From NCBI RefSeq assembly GCF_001445655.1, contig NZ_LNBE01000003.1:2338530-2402529 (forward strand): DNA of 64,000 bases, in the 5' to 3' direction. The position numbers were made by a program, and so were the translations under genes. The stretch comes from Streptomyces roseifaciens. Its GTDB lineage: Bacteria > Actinomycetota > Actinomycetes > Streptomycetales > Streptomycetaceae. Below are positions 8,272 to 17,302 of this stretch, one piece after another (within the stretch, counting starts at the first letter, position 1; every line of letters starts with the position of its first letter). The notes under the pieces are model-generated. The model did not search any database. It saw only the letters and a program-made list of their open reading frames with translations, and was not told where the DNA came from.

Positions 8272-8815
8272 GTCACGCGACCAGGCGCAGCCAGGCCGCA
8301 GCGAGTGCGGCGTGACCGGCCGGCGTCGGGTGCACGCCGTCCTCGGCCCAGTGTTCCGGTCGCCGCAGCGAGTTCGGCGAACATGCAGTCGGCGGGAAGC
8401 AGATGGGTACCGTCCTCGTCGGCGAGTTCCCGCACAGCCTGGATCTTCGGGTTCAGGTCGGCGCGCCATTGCTTTTGCTCTTCCTCTCCGATGAGCGCAA
8501 CACCGGCCTCGACGACGCCGTGGATCGGCAGGAGGAACGGCTCGATGAGAATCCGCTCCGTGCCCGCTTCGGCCGGCGGCGCGAGCAGGCGGTCGTAACC
8601 CGCCGCGAAGTCCTCCGTGGGGATCACGTAGCCGTCCAGGTCGAGCGTGTGCCAGCCCATGTCACGGGCCGGTCCGGGTACCGGAAGCCCCACTCGCCCG
8701 CGACGCGCAGCGGGTAGCCGAACCCGAGGCCGTCTTCGCTCTCCGACCGCCGGCTGTCGGTGATCGAATCGCCGGTGAACATCACGGTGGTTCCCTGGCG
8801 GAGGGTGATCGTCAT
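8272..8815 (-). pseudogene. SGNH/GDSL esterase, multiply broken
   Basis: The pieces of a GDSL hydrolase lie in three minus frames in the right order. Block I is in the N-terminal piece (TVMFTGDSITDSRR, with MTITLRQG at 8815). A middle piece carries AGYDRLLAPPAEAGTERILI and PFLLPIHGVVEAGVALIGEE. Block V is in the last piece (EDGVHPTPAGHAALAAAW, ending at 8272). The block III region (the usual G-x-N-D) is missing, so there is an internal deletion plus at least two frameshifts. Intact homologues are about 210-220 aa. It cannot make a working esterase. Confidence 0.85.
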
Positions 8816-9607
8816 GTGTGCTCCATGAAGTGTGGGTTGGGGGCGAGAGAAGGTTCACCAGGAACAGGCAGGAACAGAGCGGCGGTCGGGGCCGCACGTG
8901 TCGCGGGGCACGACGACCGGGCCTGGCGCCTGGTGGTCCTGCAGTGGCCGTACCTGACCTGGCACGTGAGGGACGGCTGGGTTCCGCTGCTGGAGCAGGC
9001 CCTGGAGGCGGCGCAGCACCTCGGCGACCCGGATGCCGAATCCCGCGTGAGGGCCCTGCTGGGCTGGGTCCTCACGGAGGAGGGCCGGCCGGCCGAGGCG
9101 CTCGCCCACCTGGAACTCGCCCCCAGCCTCGCGGCCCGCGCAGGCGACCGGACGAGCGAGGCCATCGCCCTGCTCAACCTGGCGCTCGCGCTGGACCGGA
9201 GCGGGGCAGTCGATGCAGCCCGCAGCCATGCGGCCCGCGCGGCCGAACTCGCCCGCGCAGCCGACGACGTCCTCACGGAGCTCTTGGCGACGGAGACCCG
9301 CACCCGCCAACTCCTCGCCGACGGGGACGCCATGGCCGCGGAGCAGTGCGCCGCGTCCGCGCTGGCGTGCGTGGAGGATCTGACAGACGGAGCACAGGCA
9401 CTGGCCGCGATGCTCCGCACGCTGCTGCGGATGAGCCGGGGAGAGGCGCTCTTCACCCTCGGTGACCACACTGCCGCACGGACCAGCGTCCGGCAGGCGC
9501 TGACCGAGGCACGGACACAGGGCTTCCAGGAGGGTGTCAGACAGGCGCAGGCCCAGCTCGCCCGCTTCACGGCGAGCATGCCGGAGAGGCCCATGCGGGG
9601 GCGCTGA
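8816..9607 (+). pseudogene. Tetratricopeptide C-terminal fragment of an AfsR-like regulator
   Basis: A 263-codon open frame that reads as TPR-like helical repeats, for example DPDAESRVRALLGWVLTEEG and AIALLNLALALDRSGAV. Homology-like sequence begins abruptly at about residue 22 (AAVGAARVAGHDDRAWRLVV), which in AfsR/SARP-type regulators lies just after the ATPase domain. The winged-helix and NB-ARC parts are absent, and the frame opens at the divergent start of a broken esterase. It is probably a truncated leftover. A related fragment lies at 45.8-46.6 kb. Confidence 0.6.
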
Positions 9608-10287
9608 GCTCGCGCGGCGCGCCCTCTCATCGGTGCGACGCGGCCCCAGGCTGCCCCTGCAGGGACGGGGCGAGAATTCGCGGTGCCATCCCGAACCCTC
9701 ACAGCCGCTCCTTACCCTCATAGCCGCTCCTTCTGGCACTGTGCGGTAGCCGGAGAGGAGAGGAGCAGCCGCCCCGGGAACGCATGACACCGTCCCGAAT
9801 CCTGGTCAAGACCGCGCCCCTCCCCGCCGTCCGACCGCGCCGTCGAACGGCACGGGCCGGACCCCCGCGGCGGATCACATGCTGTCGCCTCGCCCTACCA
9901 CGCCACTAACGTCCCGTGGGTATCTGTCAACGCACAGTTAACACACCACAGCTAACGCTGCTCCTGCCTCGGGCCTCAGGCCCCGGAGCCTGGCCGGTGG
10001 CGAGGCCCCGTCCCGCGCATGACGGGCGGCAGGGGGAAGCGGCTCTTCGAGCCTGGGGGGGGCGGTCCGGTTCAGACCGGTACGGCTTCGGTGTGCCCGC
10101 TGGGGAGTGGGTTGCAGGACGCAGGTTTCCGAGGTCCCGTAGGAACCCTTTGGGCGTGGGCCCACTCCTCCATCGTGAACCCAGGGGGTAAGGCCGACAC
10201 GGTCCCCGTTCATCTCATGCGGCGACTACGCCTGTCCGTAGCCCGGTGCCTCGTACCGAGCCGCCACCTCTTGTGACGTGGGTCACC
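9608..10287. other. 680-bp intergenic region upstream of the ECF sigma gene
   Basis: No frame here has recognisable protein sequence. Around 9970-10010 the DNA can fold into short GC hairpins, and around 10060-10200 it alternates G-rich and AT-containing patches unlike the coding DNA nearby. An unrecognised structured RNA or transposon end is possible, but no known family is recognisable. Confidence 0.35.
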
Positions 10288-10320
10288 GGAACCACCTCCG
10301 GTTCGCGGAGAGGTACTGGT
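10288..10320 (+). promoter_or_regulatory. Candidate ECF-type promoter of the sigma-factor gene
   Basis: GGAACC (10288-10293) resembles the -35 element of ECF promoters and is followed about 17 nt later by AGGTACTGGTC. It lies 57 nt before the sigma-factor ATG, where an autoregulated promoter would be expected. The -10 is not distinctive. Confidence 0.3.
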
Positions 10321-10349
10321 CATGAATGGAATGAGAGTGAGGTGCGTCT

Positions 10350-10970
10350 ATGCGCGACCGCATACGGGCGGGTGACCGCGAGGCGTTCGCCGAGCTCTAC
10401 GACGAGCACGCACGAACCGTCTACAACCACGCCTTCCGGCTGACGGGCGACTGGTCGTCGGCCGAGGAGGTCATGTCCGAGACCTTCCTGGAGGCATGGC
10501 GCACCCGCGAGAAGCTGGAGCCGGAGGGCGGGTCGCTGCGGCCGTGGCTCCTTGGCATCGCCACCAACAAGGCACGCAACGCCAACCGGCGGGTACGCCG
10601 TCGGCTGGCATTCCTGGCCCAGCGGCTCTCGGCGGAGCCGGTGCAGGACTTCGCGGACGAATCGGCCTCGCGCATTGACGACAGCCGCGAACTGGAAGCG
10701 GTGCGCAGGGCGGTCAAGGCGCTGCGCCGTCCGGAGCGCGAGGTCCTCGCGCTGTGCGTGTGGTCCGGCCTGGACTACGCCCAGGCCGCCCAGGCGCTGC
10801 GCGTTCCGGTGGGCACCGTGCGTTCCCGCCTCTCGCGTGCCCGCGCCCGGCTCCGCCGGCTGACCGACGAACAGCTCACCGCGGATGCCGGCCGCACGCG
10901 ACCCGGCCGCACGGCAAGAGAGAACACGGCCGCTCTGGCGGCCCTGGCCGTCCAGGAGGACGCCCGATGA
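10350..10970 (+). CDS. ECF RNA polymerase sigma factor
   Basis: A 206-aa sigma-70-family protein of the extracytoplasmic-function type. Region 2 covers about residues 10-75 (FAELYDEHARTVYNHAFRLT, then AEEVMSETFLEAWR) and region 4 about residues 110-165 (LRRPEREVLALCVWSGLDY, then VPVGTVRSRLSRARARLRRL). GAGTGAGG precedes the ATG. Its stop overlaps the next ATG (ATGA), coupling it to a membrane-anchored CU044_5270 protein, the usual partner of this ECF subgroup in Streptomyces. Confidence 0.95.
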   Translation: MRDRIRAGDREAFAELYDEHARTVYNHAFRLTGDWSSAEEVMSETFLEAWRTREKLEPEGGSLRPWLLGIATNKARNANRRVRRRLAFLAQRLSAEPVQDFADESASRIDDSRELEAVRRAVKALRRPEREVLALCVWSGLDYAQAAQALRVPVGTVRSRLSRARARLRRLTDEQLTADAGRTRPGRTARENTAALAALAVQEDAR

Positions 10971-11941
10971 ACGTCACCGAGCACCAGGAACTCGCCCGAC
11001 GGCTGCCGGCCCCGGCCGAGCGGGACCTGCCGCCGAACCGGCACCGGCATCACAAGGAACTGCTGATGCGCACCATTGACGGTGACAGGCCTCGCCCGCG
11101 CCGTCGGCTCGTACGCCCGGCCTTCGCGCTGCCTGCCGCGGCGGCGGTCGTGGCGGGCGCCCTGGCGGTCACCGTCCTGCCCGGAACGCATGACCGCTCC
11201 CCGGAGGCGCAGGTCTCGCCGGCAGAGCCCGGCACCCCACGAGGAGCGGTGGTACTGCTGGACCGGATCGCCGCCGTGGCCATGAAGACCGACACCGAAG
11301 CGGTACGGGACGACCAGTACGTCTACGTGCGCAGTCTGACCACCGACACCGTGCACATCAAACCGGTCAAGGTGGGAGGGCTCAAGGAACGGGAGGACTG
11401 GGTGCCGCAGGACCCGCATGCGTCACATGAGGCCGGTGTCTTCCGCGAGGACGGGAAGTTCGTCCCCATCACCAGCTCCGACAAGGACCGAGCAGGCATC
11501 GACCGGCCCACGTACAAGTGGCTGGCCTCCCTGCCCACCGACCCCGACGCGCTTCACGAGCGGATCCGCAAGGAGACCAGGCCGGTCCGGGGCCAGGACT
11601 TCGACCAGACCGTCTTCGACACCTTCGGCACCTTGCTGTCGAGGGGCGTCATGCCGTCCCGGACCGAGGCAGCCCTCTACAAGGCCGCTGCGAAGATCCC
11701 GGGCGTGGTGGAGATGCCGGACGCCGTCGACGCGGACGGCCGCCACGGCGTCGCCATCGCCCGCGAGGACCGGCAACTCGGCGAGCGCACCGAATGGATC
11801 TTCAACAAGGAGTCCCTGAAGTTCCTCGGCGAGCGCACCTACCTCACCAAGACCAGTGAGCGGGGCAACGCCGGCACCCTCGTCTGGGCCAACGCGATCC
11901 TGGACCGGGCGGTAGTCGACCAGCCGCGGCAGGTTCCCTGA
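10967..11941 (+). CDS. CU044_5270-family membrane-anchored protein
   Basis: A 324-aa protein. The first 60 residues are basic and cytoplasmic, followed by one transmembrane helix (ALPAAAAVVAGALAVTVL, about residues 49-66) and an extracytoplasmic domain of about 250 residues containing YVYVRSLTTDT and EWIFNKESLKFLGERTYLTK. This is the layout of CU044_5270 proteins, which accompany ECF sigma genes. It is translationally coupled to the sigma gene (ATGA), with AGGAGGA 6 nt upstream. A role as anti-sigma factor or signal receptor is inferred from context, since the classic zinc anti-sigma motif is absent. Confidence 0.85.
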   Translation: MNVTEHQELARRLPAPAERDLPPNRHRHHKELLMRTIDGDRPRPRRRLVRPAFALPAAAAVVAGALAVTVLPGTHDRSPEAQVSPAEPGTPRGAVVLLDRIAAVAMKTDTEAVRDDQYVYVRSLTTDTVHIKPVKVGGLKEREDWVPQDPHASHEAGVFREDGKFVPITSSDKDRAGIDRPTYKWLASLPTDPDALHERIRKETRPVRGQDFDQTVFDTFGTLLSRGVMPSRTEAALYKAAAKIPGVVEMPDAVDADGRHGVAIAREDRQLGERTEWIFNKESLKFLGERTYLTKTSERGNAGTLVWANAILDRAVVDQPRQVP

Positions 11942-12043
11942 CGCGCCGGACGGGAAGTCCGCCTCGACGGACGGTCGGCAGAAGCGGAGCACCGGAACCG
12001 CCTTCAGCCCGCGCGGATGCCAGGCCCCGCGATCAGAACTTGA

Positions 12044-12304
12044 CGATGCCGCAGTGCGGTCGACGGTCGGCTGGTCGTTTTCTGGCGGTCGGGCTGCAAG
12101 TACTGCCTGCGCCTGCGCATCCGCTTGGGCCGTAACGCTCACCGGTTGTATTGGGTCGACATCTGGCGTGACCCGGCTGGGGCGGCGGCGGTGAGGGCGG
12201 CCAACGATGGCAATGAGACCGTGCCGACCGTCGTCGTGGCGGGCCGGCCGCACGTCAACCCCGATCCTGACTGGGTGCGCGAACAGCTCTCCCCTTCCGC
12301 GTGA
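12044..12304 (+). pseudogene. Glutaredoxin-like protein, N-terminally truncated
   Basis: An open frame of about 86 codons gives a thioredoxin-fold redox protein: VVFWRSGCKYC (CxxC active site) and NDGNETVPTVVVAGRPHVNP (TVP cis-proline motif), ending WVREQL. No ATG, GTG or TTG exists in frame between the upstream stop (12041) and the active site, and the membrane N-terminus typical of this Streptomyces subfamily is absent. It is probably a remnant, unless an unusual CTG start (12071) is used. Confidence 0.65.
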
Positions 12305-12545
12305 TGAGGAGCGGTCCTATGCCGGGAAGTCCGTAAGCCCCGAAGACCGCCGGTCGGTTTGCGAAGGGGAGCATCTGCCGGTCTCCCGCCGCCGGGTTTG
12401 CCGAAGAGCCCGCCTTGCCGTTGCACAGGCGTGGAGGCCGCCTTCGCCGTGGGAGGGCTCGCCACTTGACGCATCTCCCTTCACCGGAACATCCTCCGTT
12501 CGTTCCCAGCTCCTTATGTAGATGACGCAAAACAGGAGAATTGCT

Positions 12546-14279
12546 TTGACTTCACCTGACATACGCCCGCCCGCGACGATCTCCCGGCGGGGCGTCGGCC
12601 GGATATTAGGAGCCGCTGCGGCTGCTTCACTGCTCGGTGGTACGGGGCGGGCTGCCGCTTCTGAATCGGGCGCCGCGGACCTGGTGTTCCACAACGGCGA
12701 TGTGATCACGATGGACCCGAGGCGCCCGCGAGCAACGGCCGTGGCCGTCCGGGCGGGCAGGATCGTCTACGTGGGCCCGGACGCCGGCGCCCGGGCATTC
12801 GCCGGCAGAGGCACCGAAACAGTGGACCTGCGAGGCCGGACGCTGACCCCCGGCATCAACGACACCCACCTGCACGCAGCGGTGTACCGGCTGAACCTCC
12901 CGCCGTACGCGCTCGATCTCGGCCCGGCCGCAGCGAAGTCCGTCGCGGACATCGTCGCCGCCGTGGCAGCCGAGGCCGGACGCACCCCGGCGGGGGAGTG
13001 GATCCGGGGCGCCGGATGGAACCCCAATCGGCTGGCCGAGAACCGGGAGCCGAACCGCGACGACCTCGACCGCGTCTCGCCGGACCACCCGGTGTTCCTC
13101 CAGGACAGCGGCTATCACGTCAGCGCGGTCAACTCCCGCGCCCTCGAGATCGCCGGGATCACCGACGTCGGGCCGAACGGGACCAGGAAGCCCGGCGTCG
13201 ACTACGACGCCAACGGGCGCCCCACCGGCGTACTGCGCTACGGAGGGCAGGCCCTGGTCCAACTGCTGCTCCCGCCCCGCACACGGGAGCAGCGCAAGCA
13301 GGCGATCCAGGACGCGCTCACCCGCCTGCGGGCGGAGGGCATCACCAGCTTCACCGACCCCGGCCTCGGACCCGGCGGCGACGGACTCGGCGGGGGCACC
13401 CAGGGCATCGAGACCCTCAACGCCTATGTGGACCTGGCCCGGGCCGGCACCCTCGACGCGCGGGTGAGCGCGCTGTTCCTGCCCTGCTCCCAGTCCGGCG
13501 GATCCGCCGCCGCGGTCGACAAGGCGTTGCGCGAGTTCACGCCGCCGACCGGCGTCGACCCCCGCCGGTTCGCGGTGCGCGGGGTCAAGCTGTTCTCCGA
13601 CAGCGGCGGTGACCTGCTGGTCGCCGGGAACACGAACGAGGAGCGGGCGGCCGAACTCGCCGAGATGGTCCGTATCGCCCATGCCGCCGGCTACCAGGTG
13701 GGGGTGCACTGCTACCGGTGGGTCCCCACCGTCGTGGACGCGTTCACCGCGGCCCTGCGCCGCCACCCGCGAGCCGACGCCCGGCACATCGCGATGCACG
13801 GCGCGTTCGTCCCCGAGAGCCTCCTGCCCACCATGGCCAGGTACCGCATCGGCCTCGGGCCGCAGGCGCAAAGCTGGGCCAACGCGATCCACCGAGCGGC
13901 ACAGGGACCGGCCGGCGACGCCTTCCTGCCGTGGCGCTCGGCGGTGGACGCCGGTGTGCCGCTCCTCGGCAGTTCGGACGCCCCGGTGAACGCGCCGAAC
14001 TGGCGCGCAGGCGTACAGGCCCTGATCACCCGGCGCGGTGCCTGCGGCGACGTGCACGGTCCGGAGCAGCGCCTGACCCTGGAACAGGCACTGGCCGCCT
14101 ACACCACCGCCGGCGCCTGGCAGGACTTCGCCGAGAGCTGGAAGGGCTCGGTGGGCGTGGGCAAGGTGGCCGACCTGTGCGTGCTCGGCGGCAACCTGCG
14201 CACCACGTCCCCGGACGAGATCACCGGCGTGCCCGTGGCCATGACTGTCTTCGACGGCCGGGTCGTCTACGAAGCCTGA
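12546..14279 (+). CDS. Tat-secreted amidohydrolase (YtcJ-like)
   Basis: A metal-dependent amidohydrolase of about 577 aa. The N-terminus has a twin-arginine signal (ISRRGVGRILGAAAAASLL). The metal site begins GINDTHLHA (HxH) and continues with GVHCYRW and IAMHGAFVP, ending at GSSDAPVNAP (catalytic aspartate). This order is typical of YtcJ/exoenzyme-regulatory AepA-type members. I prefer TTG 12546 because AGGAG (12533-12537) precedes it by 8 nt; an ATG at 12522 is in frame but lies upstream of that site. The substrate is unknown. A strong hairpin follows. Confidence 0.9.
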   Translation: MTSPDIRPPATISRRGVGRILGAAAAASLLGGTGRAAASESGAADLVFHNGDVITMDPRRPRATAVAVRAGRIVYVGPDAGARAFAGRGTETVDLRGRTLTPGINDTHLHAAVYRLNLPPYALDLGPAAAKSVADIVAAVAAEAGRTPAGEWIRGAGWNPNRLAENREPNRDDLDRVSPDHPVFLQDSGYHVSAVNSRALEIAGITDVGPNGTRKPGVDYDANGRPTGVLRYGGQALVQLLLPPRTREQRKQAIQDALTRLRAEGITSFTDPGLGPGGDGLGGGTQGIETLNAYVDLARAGTLDARVSALFLPCSQSGGSAAAVDKALREFTPPTGVDPRRFAVRGVKLFSDSGGDLLVAGNTNEERAAELAEMVRIAHAAGYQVGVHCYRWVPTVVDAFTAALRRHPRADARHIAMHGAFVPESLLPTMARYRIGLGPQAQSWANAIHRAAQGPAGDAFLPWRSAVDAGVPLLGSSDAPVNAPNWRAGVQALITRRGACGDVHGPEQRLTLEQALAAYTTAGAWQDFAESWKGSVGVGKVADLCVLGGNLRTTSPDEITGVPVAMTVFDGRVVYEA

Positions 14280-14303
14280 TAGCGGTTGCATCATTTGCAC
14301 CAT

Positions 14304-14344
14304 GCCCGCCGCCGGTATCACGGCCACGGATGCCGGCGGCGGGC
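14304..14344 (+). terminator. Terminator after the amidohydrolase
   Basis: Perfect 12-bp arms GCCCGCCGCCGG (14304-14315) and CCGGCGGCGGGC (14333-14344) with a 17-nt loop, 25 nt after the stop codon. Confidence 0.8.
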
Positions 14345-14531
14345 CCAACCCTTGACCACCTTGGGGGATGCCCGGGGCGCGCTGGACTCACGGCCAGTCA
14401 TATAAACGCATGTATCTCGTGAATATGGTTTTCTTCCGATGTATCTCCTCTTTTCCGTTATCCGGAGTAGCCTTTGGAGCGACGTCGTCACGTCTCGTTG
14501 CCGGCGGCACGGGGCGGGAGAGGGGGAGGGC

Positions 14532-14915
14532 ATGGGGGAGTGCATCGGGTCGAGCGTCGCAGGGGAGCCTGTCGAGAATCCTCCGGGGGAGTTCGCGTCG
14601 AGGGCGTTCGTCTGGGGAGTCCTGCGGGCCGGTGACTGCGAGCAGAGCAACGGGCGCATCGAGTTCCGTACGGACGACTCGGGGACGTGGAGCTGCACGA
14701 CCCGGACGTTCTCGACGAGCACCGGTGACATCTGGCACGCCCGGTTCACGGTCCGCAACGCCGGAGGGCTGACCCTGTTCGAGACGCCCACGTTCGACAG
14801 CCCGGAAATGGACGACGGGAACCCGCCGCCGCTGTACCACTGGTCGCGGGAGTTCATCTACGACTCGTCCATCTTCAACGAGATCGCCGGAGTCGTGCAG
14901 CACTACAGCTGCTGA
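14532..14915 (+). CDS. DUF6294-like protein
   Basis: A 127-aa protein with a beta-rich core of DUF6294 type: FVWGVLRAGDC (residues about 26-36), NGRIEFRTDDSGTW, then PLYHWSREFIYDSSIFNEI and a terminal cysteine. In this family the two cysteines (near GDC and at the C-terminus) frame the domain. No signal peptide is visible from this start (ATG 14532, with GGGGGAGGG upstream). AT-richer DNA just upstream (14395-14470) may carry the promoter. Function unknown. Confidence 0.65.
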   Translation: MGECIGSSVAGEPVENPPGEFASRAFVWGVLRAGDCEQSNGRIEFRTDDSGTWSCTTRTFSTSTGDIWHARFTVRNAGGLTLFETPTFDSPEMDDGNPPPLYHWSREFIYDSSIFNEIAGVVQHYSC

Positions 14916-14925
14916 GCCCCGCCCC

Positions 14926-14951
14926 CAGGGCAGCCCGCCAAGGCTGCCCTG
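14926..14951 (+). terminator. Terminator after the DUF6294 gene
   Basis: Perfect 10-bp arms CAGGGCAGCC (14926-14935) and GGCTGCCCTG (14942-14951) with a 6-nt loop, 11 nt after the stop, followed by TTCC. Confidence 0.8.
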
Positions 14952-15082
14952 TTCCAGCACGTCGAGGTAGCGGCTGTCCTGAGACGCGCAGGAGGCCGAA
15001 CACCCTGACGCCGGGCTACGGGCTACGGGCTATGGGCTCCGATTGGAGCTGCGCGGCGGATCGCAGACCAGGACTAGGGCCA

Positions 15083-15119
15083 GGGCCCTGGGCGCGGGTC
15101 GGCAAGGGACCCAGGGCCC
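15083..15119 (+). terminator. Second hairpin in the same intergenic region
   Basis: GGGCCCTGGG (15083-15092) pairs perfectly with CCCAGGGCCC (15110-15119) across a 17-nt loop. It may back up the terminator at 14926 or belong to the leader of the membrane-protein gene. Confidence 0.45.
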
Positions 15120-15243
15120 CGGTTTGGATCATGCGTTGCCCGGGCGCTGTCCGGCTGCTCGGCGTGATGCTCTGGACGCCCGGCTGGGGCGGGGATTGCC
15201 CGGCGCCGGTGCCCGGGCTGTGCGGGTCGCAGCCACCGCCCTT

Positions 15244-15272
15244 TTGGATATTGAGTCCGTATTGCACATAAT
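15244..15272 (+). promoter_or_regulatory. Sigma-70 (HrdB-like) promoter
   Basis: TTGGAT (15244-15249), a 17-bp spacer and CATAAT (15267-15272) form a near-consensus vegetative promoter in an AT-rich patch. It points at the membrane-protein gene, about 105 nt upstream of its GTG. Confidence 0.65.
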
Positions 15273-15378
15273 GTACCGAACGTGGGGGGTGCATCCTGCT
15301 CGGTGTCACACACGATGCTGTTCGCCGCCCGTCCCAGCACCGCCCCGGTGCGGGAGCGCCAGCGACGAAAGCATCACC

Positions 15379-16929
15379 GTGACAGCCACCTCGCCCCACC
15401 CCGCCATGCCTGTCATACCCGGCGCGTCCACCGGCCGTGCCCGCTGGATGCGCGCGGCCGGGTGGGCGCCGCCGGTCGTCGGGCTCGGCCTCGGAATATG
15501 GGGGAACACCGACCCCTCCGCATGGACCGACGAAATCGTCACCATCGACGTGGCAAGGCGGTCCTGGTCGCAGCTGATCGAGCTGCTGGGTCAGGTCGAC
15601 GCAGTGCACGGCCTGCATTACGTGCTGATGTACCTGGTCGGGCAGGTGACCGGGCTCAACGAGTTCACGACGCGGGTGCCCTCCGCGGTGGCGGTGGCCT
15701 TCGCGGTAGCCGGCCTCTCCTGGCTGGGGCGGCTGCTCGGTGGTCCACGTCTCGGGCTGTGCGCGGGGCTACTGCTCGCCGTTCTGCCGACCGCGTCGCG
15801 GTACGCCCAGGAGGCCCGCTCGTTCGCCTTCGTCATGGCGGCAGCGGTACTGGCCACGGGTGCCCTGGTGAAGGTCCTGACCAGCCGTGGCCGTGGCGGG
15901 GGCCGGTGGCTGGCCGGCTATGCCGTGCTGATAGCCCTGCTGGGCTGGTTCAACGTGCTGGGACTGCTGCTGGTGGCCGCCCACGCGGTCACCGTGGCCC
16001 TCCGGCGCCCCGGCCGCCGCGTCGTCGTACGCCTGCTGCTCGCCCAGGCCGCGGGCATCGCCGCCGTCGTCCCGCTGCTGATCCTCGGCTCCGCCCAGAG
16101 CTCCGCCGTGGGCGAAGCCGCACCGGTCACCGCCGCAACACCGTTCAACTACTTCACCTGGCTTCTCACCCCCGGCCAGGACACCCTCCCCACCGCACTG
16201 AAACTCCTGCTCACCCTCACGGCCCTCACCGCCCTGACCCTCCTTGCAGTGCGCCGGCACAAGGCCCCGCCCCTGGCCCTCGCCGTCGGCGTGCCCTGGC
16301 TGGCCGTCCCCCCACTGCTCCTCATGTCCGTCTCCCTCGGCCACCCCCTCTTCGCCTACCGCTACCTGCTGTTCTGCCTGCCGGCCCTGGCCCTGCTGCT
16401 CGCGACAGCCGCCACCGTCGTCCCCCCGCGCCAGCAGCTGCTGCTCGTACTCCTGCCGGCCGTCCCCCTCGCCGCGTCCCACCTCGCCATCCGCCAGGAG
16501 GACAGCCGCCAATGGGACACCCGCGCAGTGATCAGAACCCTGCGCATCCACGATGCCCCCGGCGACGCCGTCCTCTTCAGCGGCGCCCGGTGCGGCCTGA
16601 TCGCCACCGCCTTCAAGGAGGCATTCGCGGGCCGCCCCGACCTGGGCACGGCCCGGACGGCCGCCGGAATCGGCGCCCTGGACAACCTGCCCGCCGACCC
16701 GGACCTGCTGCAACAGCGTCTGACCCACACGCCCCGCGTCTGGCACATCACCTGCAACCACCTCTCCTCCGGCGCCCGCCAGGCCGCCACCCGCACCGCC
16801 GCGTCCCAGGAAGAGGCCCTCGCCCGCGCCGGTTTCTCCCCGGCCTACCACCACAGCGCCCGCGGCGTGGACATCACCCTCGAACAACGCCCCACCGCCA
16901 GGCAGCCCGCCGACGAGCCCGCCCACTGA
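15379..16929 (+). CDS. Polytopic glycosyltransferase-like membrane protein (GT-C fold)
   Basis: A 516-aa membrane protein with about 10 hydrophobic segments and a hydrophilic C-terminal tail. An early acidic motif in the first extracytoplasmic loop (SAWTDEIVTIDVARR) and the later loop ARSFAFVMA recall GT-C enzymes such as mannosyltransferases that use polyprenyl-phosphate sugars, which carry an acidic D/E pair in that loop. Start at GTG 15379 (VTATSPHPAMP), since upstream sequence is not protein-like; the ribosome-binding site is weak. Assignment to a sugar-transfer role is by fold and motif only. Confidence 0.75.
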   Translation: MTATSPHPAMPVIPGASTGRARWMRAAGWAPPVVGLGLGIWGNTDPSAWTDEIVTIDVARRSWSQLIELLGQVDAVHGLHYVLMYLVGQVTGLNEFTTRVPSAVAVAFAVAGLSWLGRLLGGPRLGLCAGLLLAVLPTASRYAQEARSFAFVMAAAVLATGALVKVLTSRGRGGGRWLAGYAVLIALLGWFNVLGLLLVAAHAVTVALRRPGRRVVVRLLLAQAAGIAAVVPLLILGSAQSSAVGEAAPVTAATPFNYFTWLLTPGQDTLPTALKLLLTLTALTALTLLAVRRHKAPPLALAVGVPWLAVPPLLLMSVSLGHPLFAYRYLLFCLPALALLLATAATVVPPRQQLLLVLLPAVPLAASHLAIRQEDSRQWDTRAVIRTLRIHDAPGDAVLFSGARCGLIATAFKEAFAGRPDLGTARTAAGIGALDNLPADPDLLQQRLTHTPRVWHITCNHLSSGARQAATRTAASQEEALARAGFSPAYHHSARGVDITLEQRPTARQPADEPAH

Positions 16930-16965
16930 CCCCGGAACGGACACGTACGGCCAAGCAGCCGACGC

Positions 16966-17001
16966 GACCGCGACCGCGACCGCGATCACGATCGCGACCA
17001 T
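16966..17001. repeat. Hexanucleotide repeat (GACCGC)n
   Basis: Three exact GACCGC units (16966-16983) are followed by diverged units GATCAC, GATCGC and GACCAT. The repeat lies just downstream of the membrane-protein gene, in non-coding DNA. Confidence 0.8.
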
Positions 17002-17302
17002 GGCGCTCATGCGGCTCAACTTGCACGCGCGTGCACCGAGGGGGCACGGGGTCGATTACCAGGGCGGTGCCGGCCAGGCGCCGGGCAAACTGGTCGGGCG
17101 GCCGGTGGTGGGGGGATCGGCATGATCTCGTGCCAGGACGCGATGGCTGCCTGGCACGCGGCCGCGTAGCACGCGATTTGCCGCGTTCCCGTGCCGCGGA
17201 GTCGCTCTGTCGGTGACCGACCAGGTGTGGTCTCATGGCGTCGACGACCGCTGCCGCACCATCCTCTGCCGGAGGACAACCCCGTTTGTTGTGGAGGCGC
17301 GC

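Noticed and set aside
9960-10210. Structured RNA or TnpB-type transposon end in the 9.6-10.3 kb gap
   Set aside because: The DNA looks unlike coding sequence, but I could match it neither to tmRNA, RNase P, SRP or 6S RNA features nor to a transposase C-terminus.
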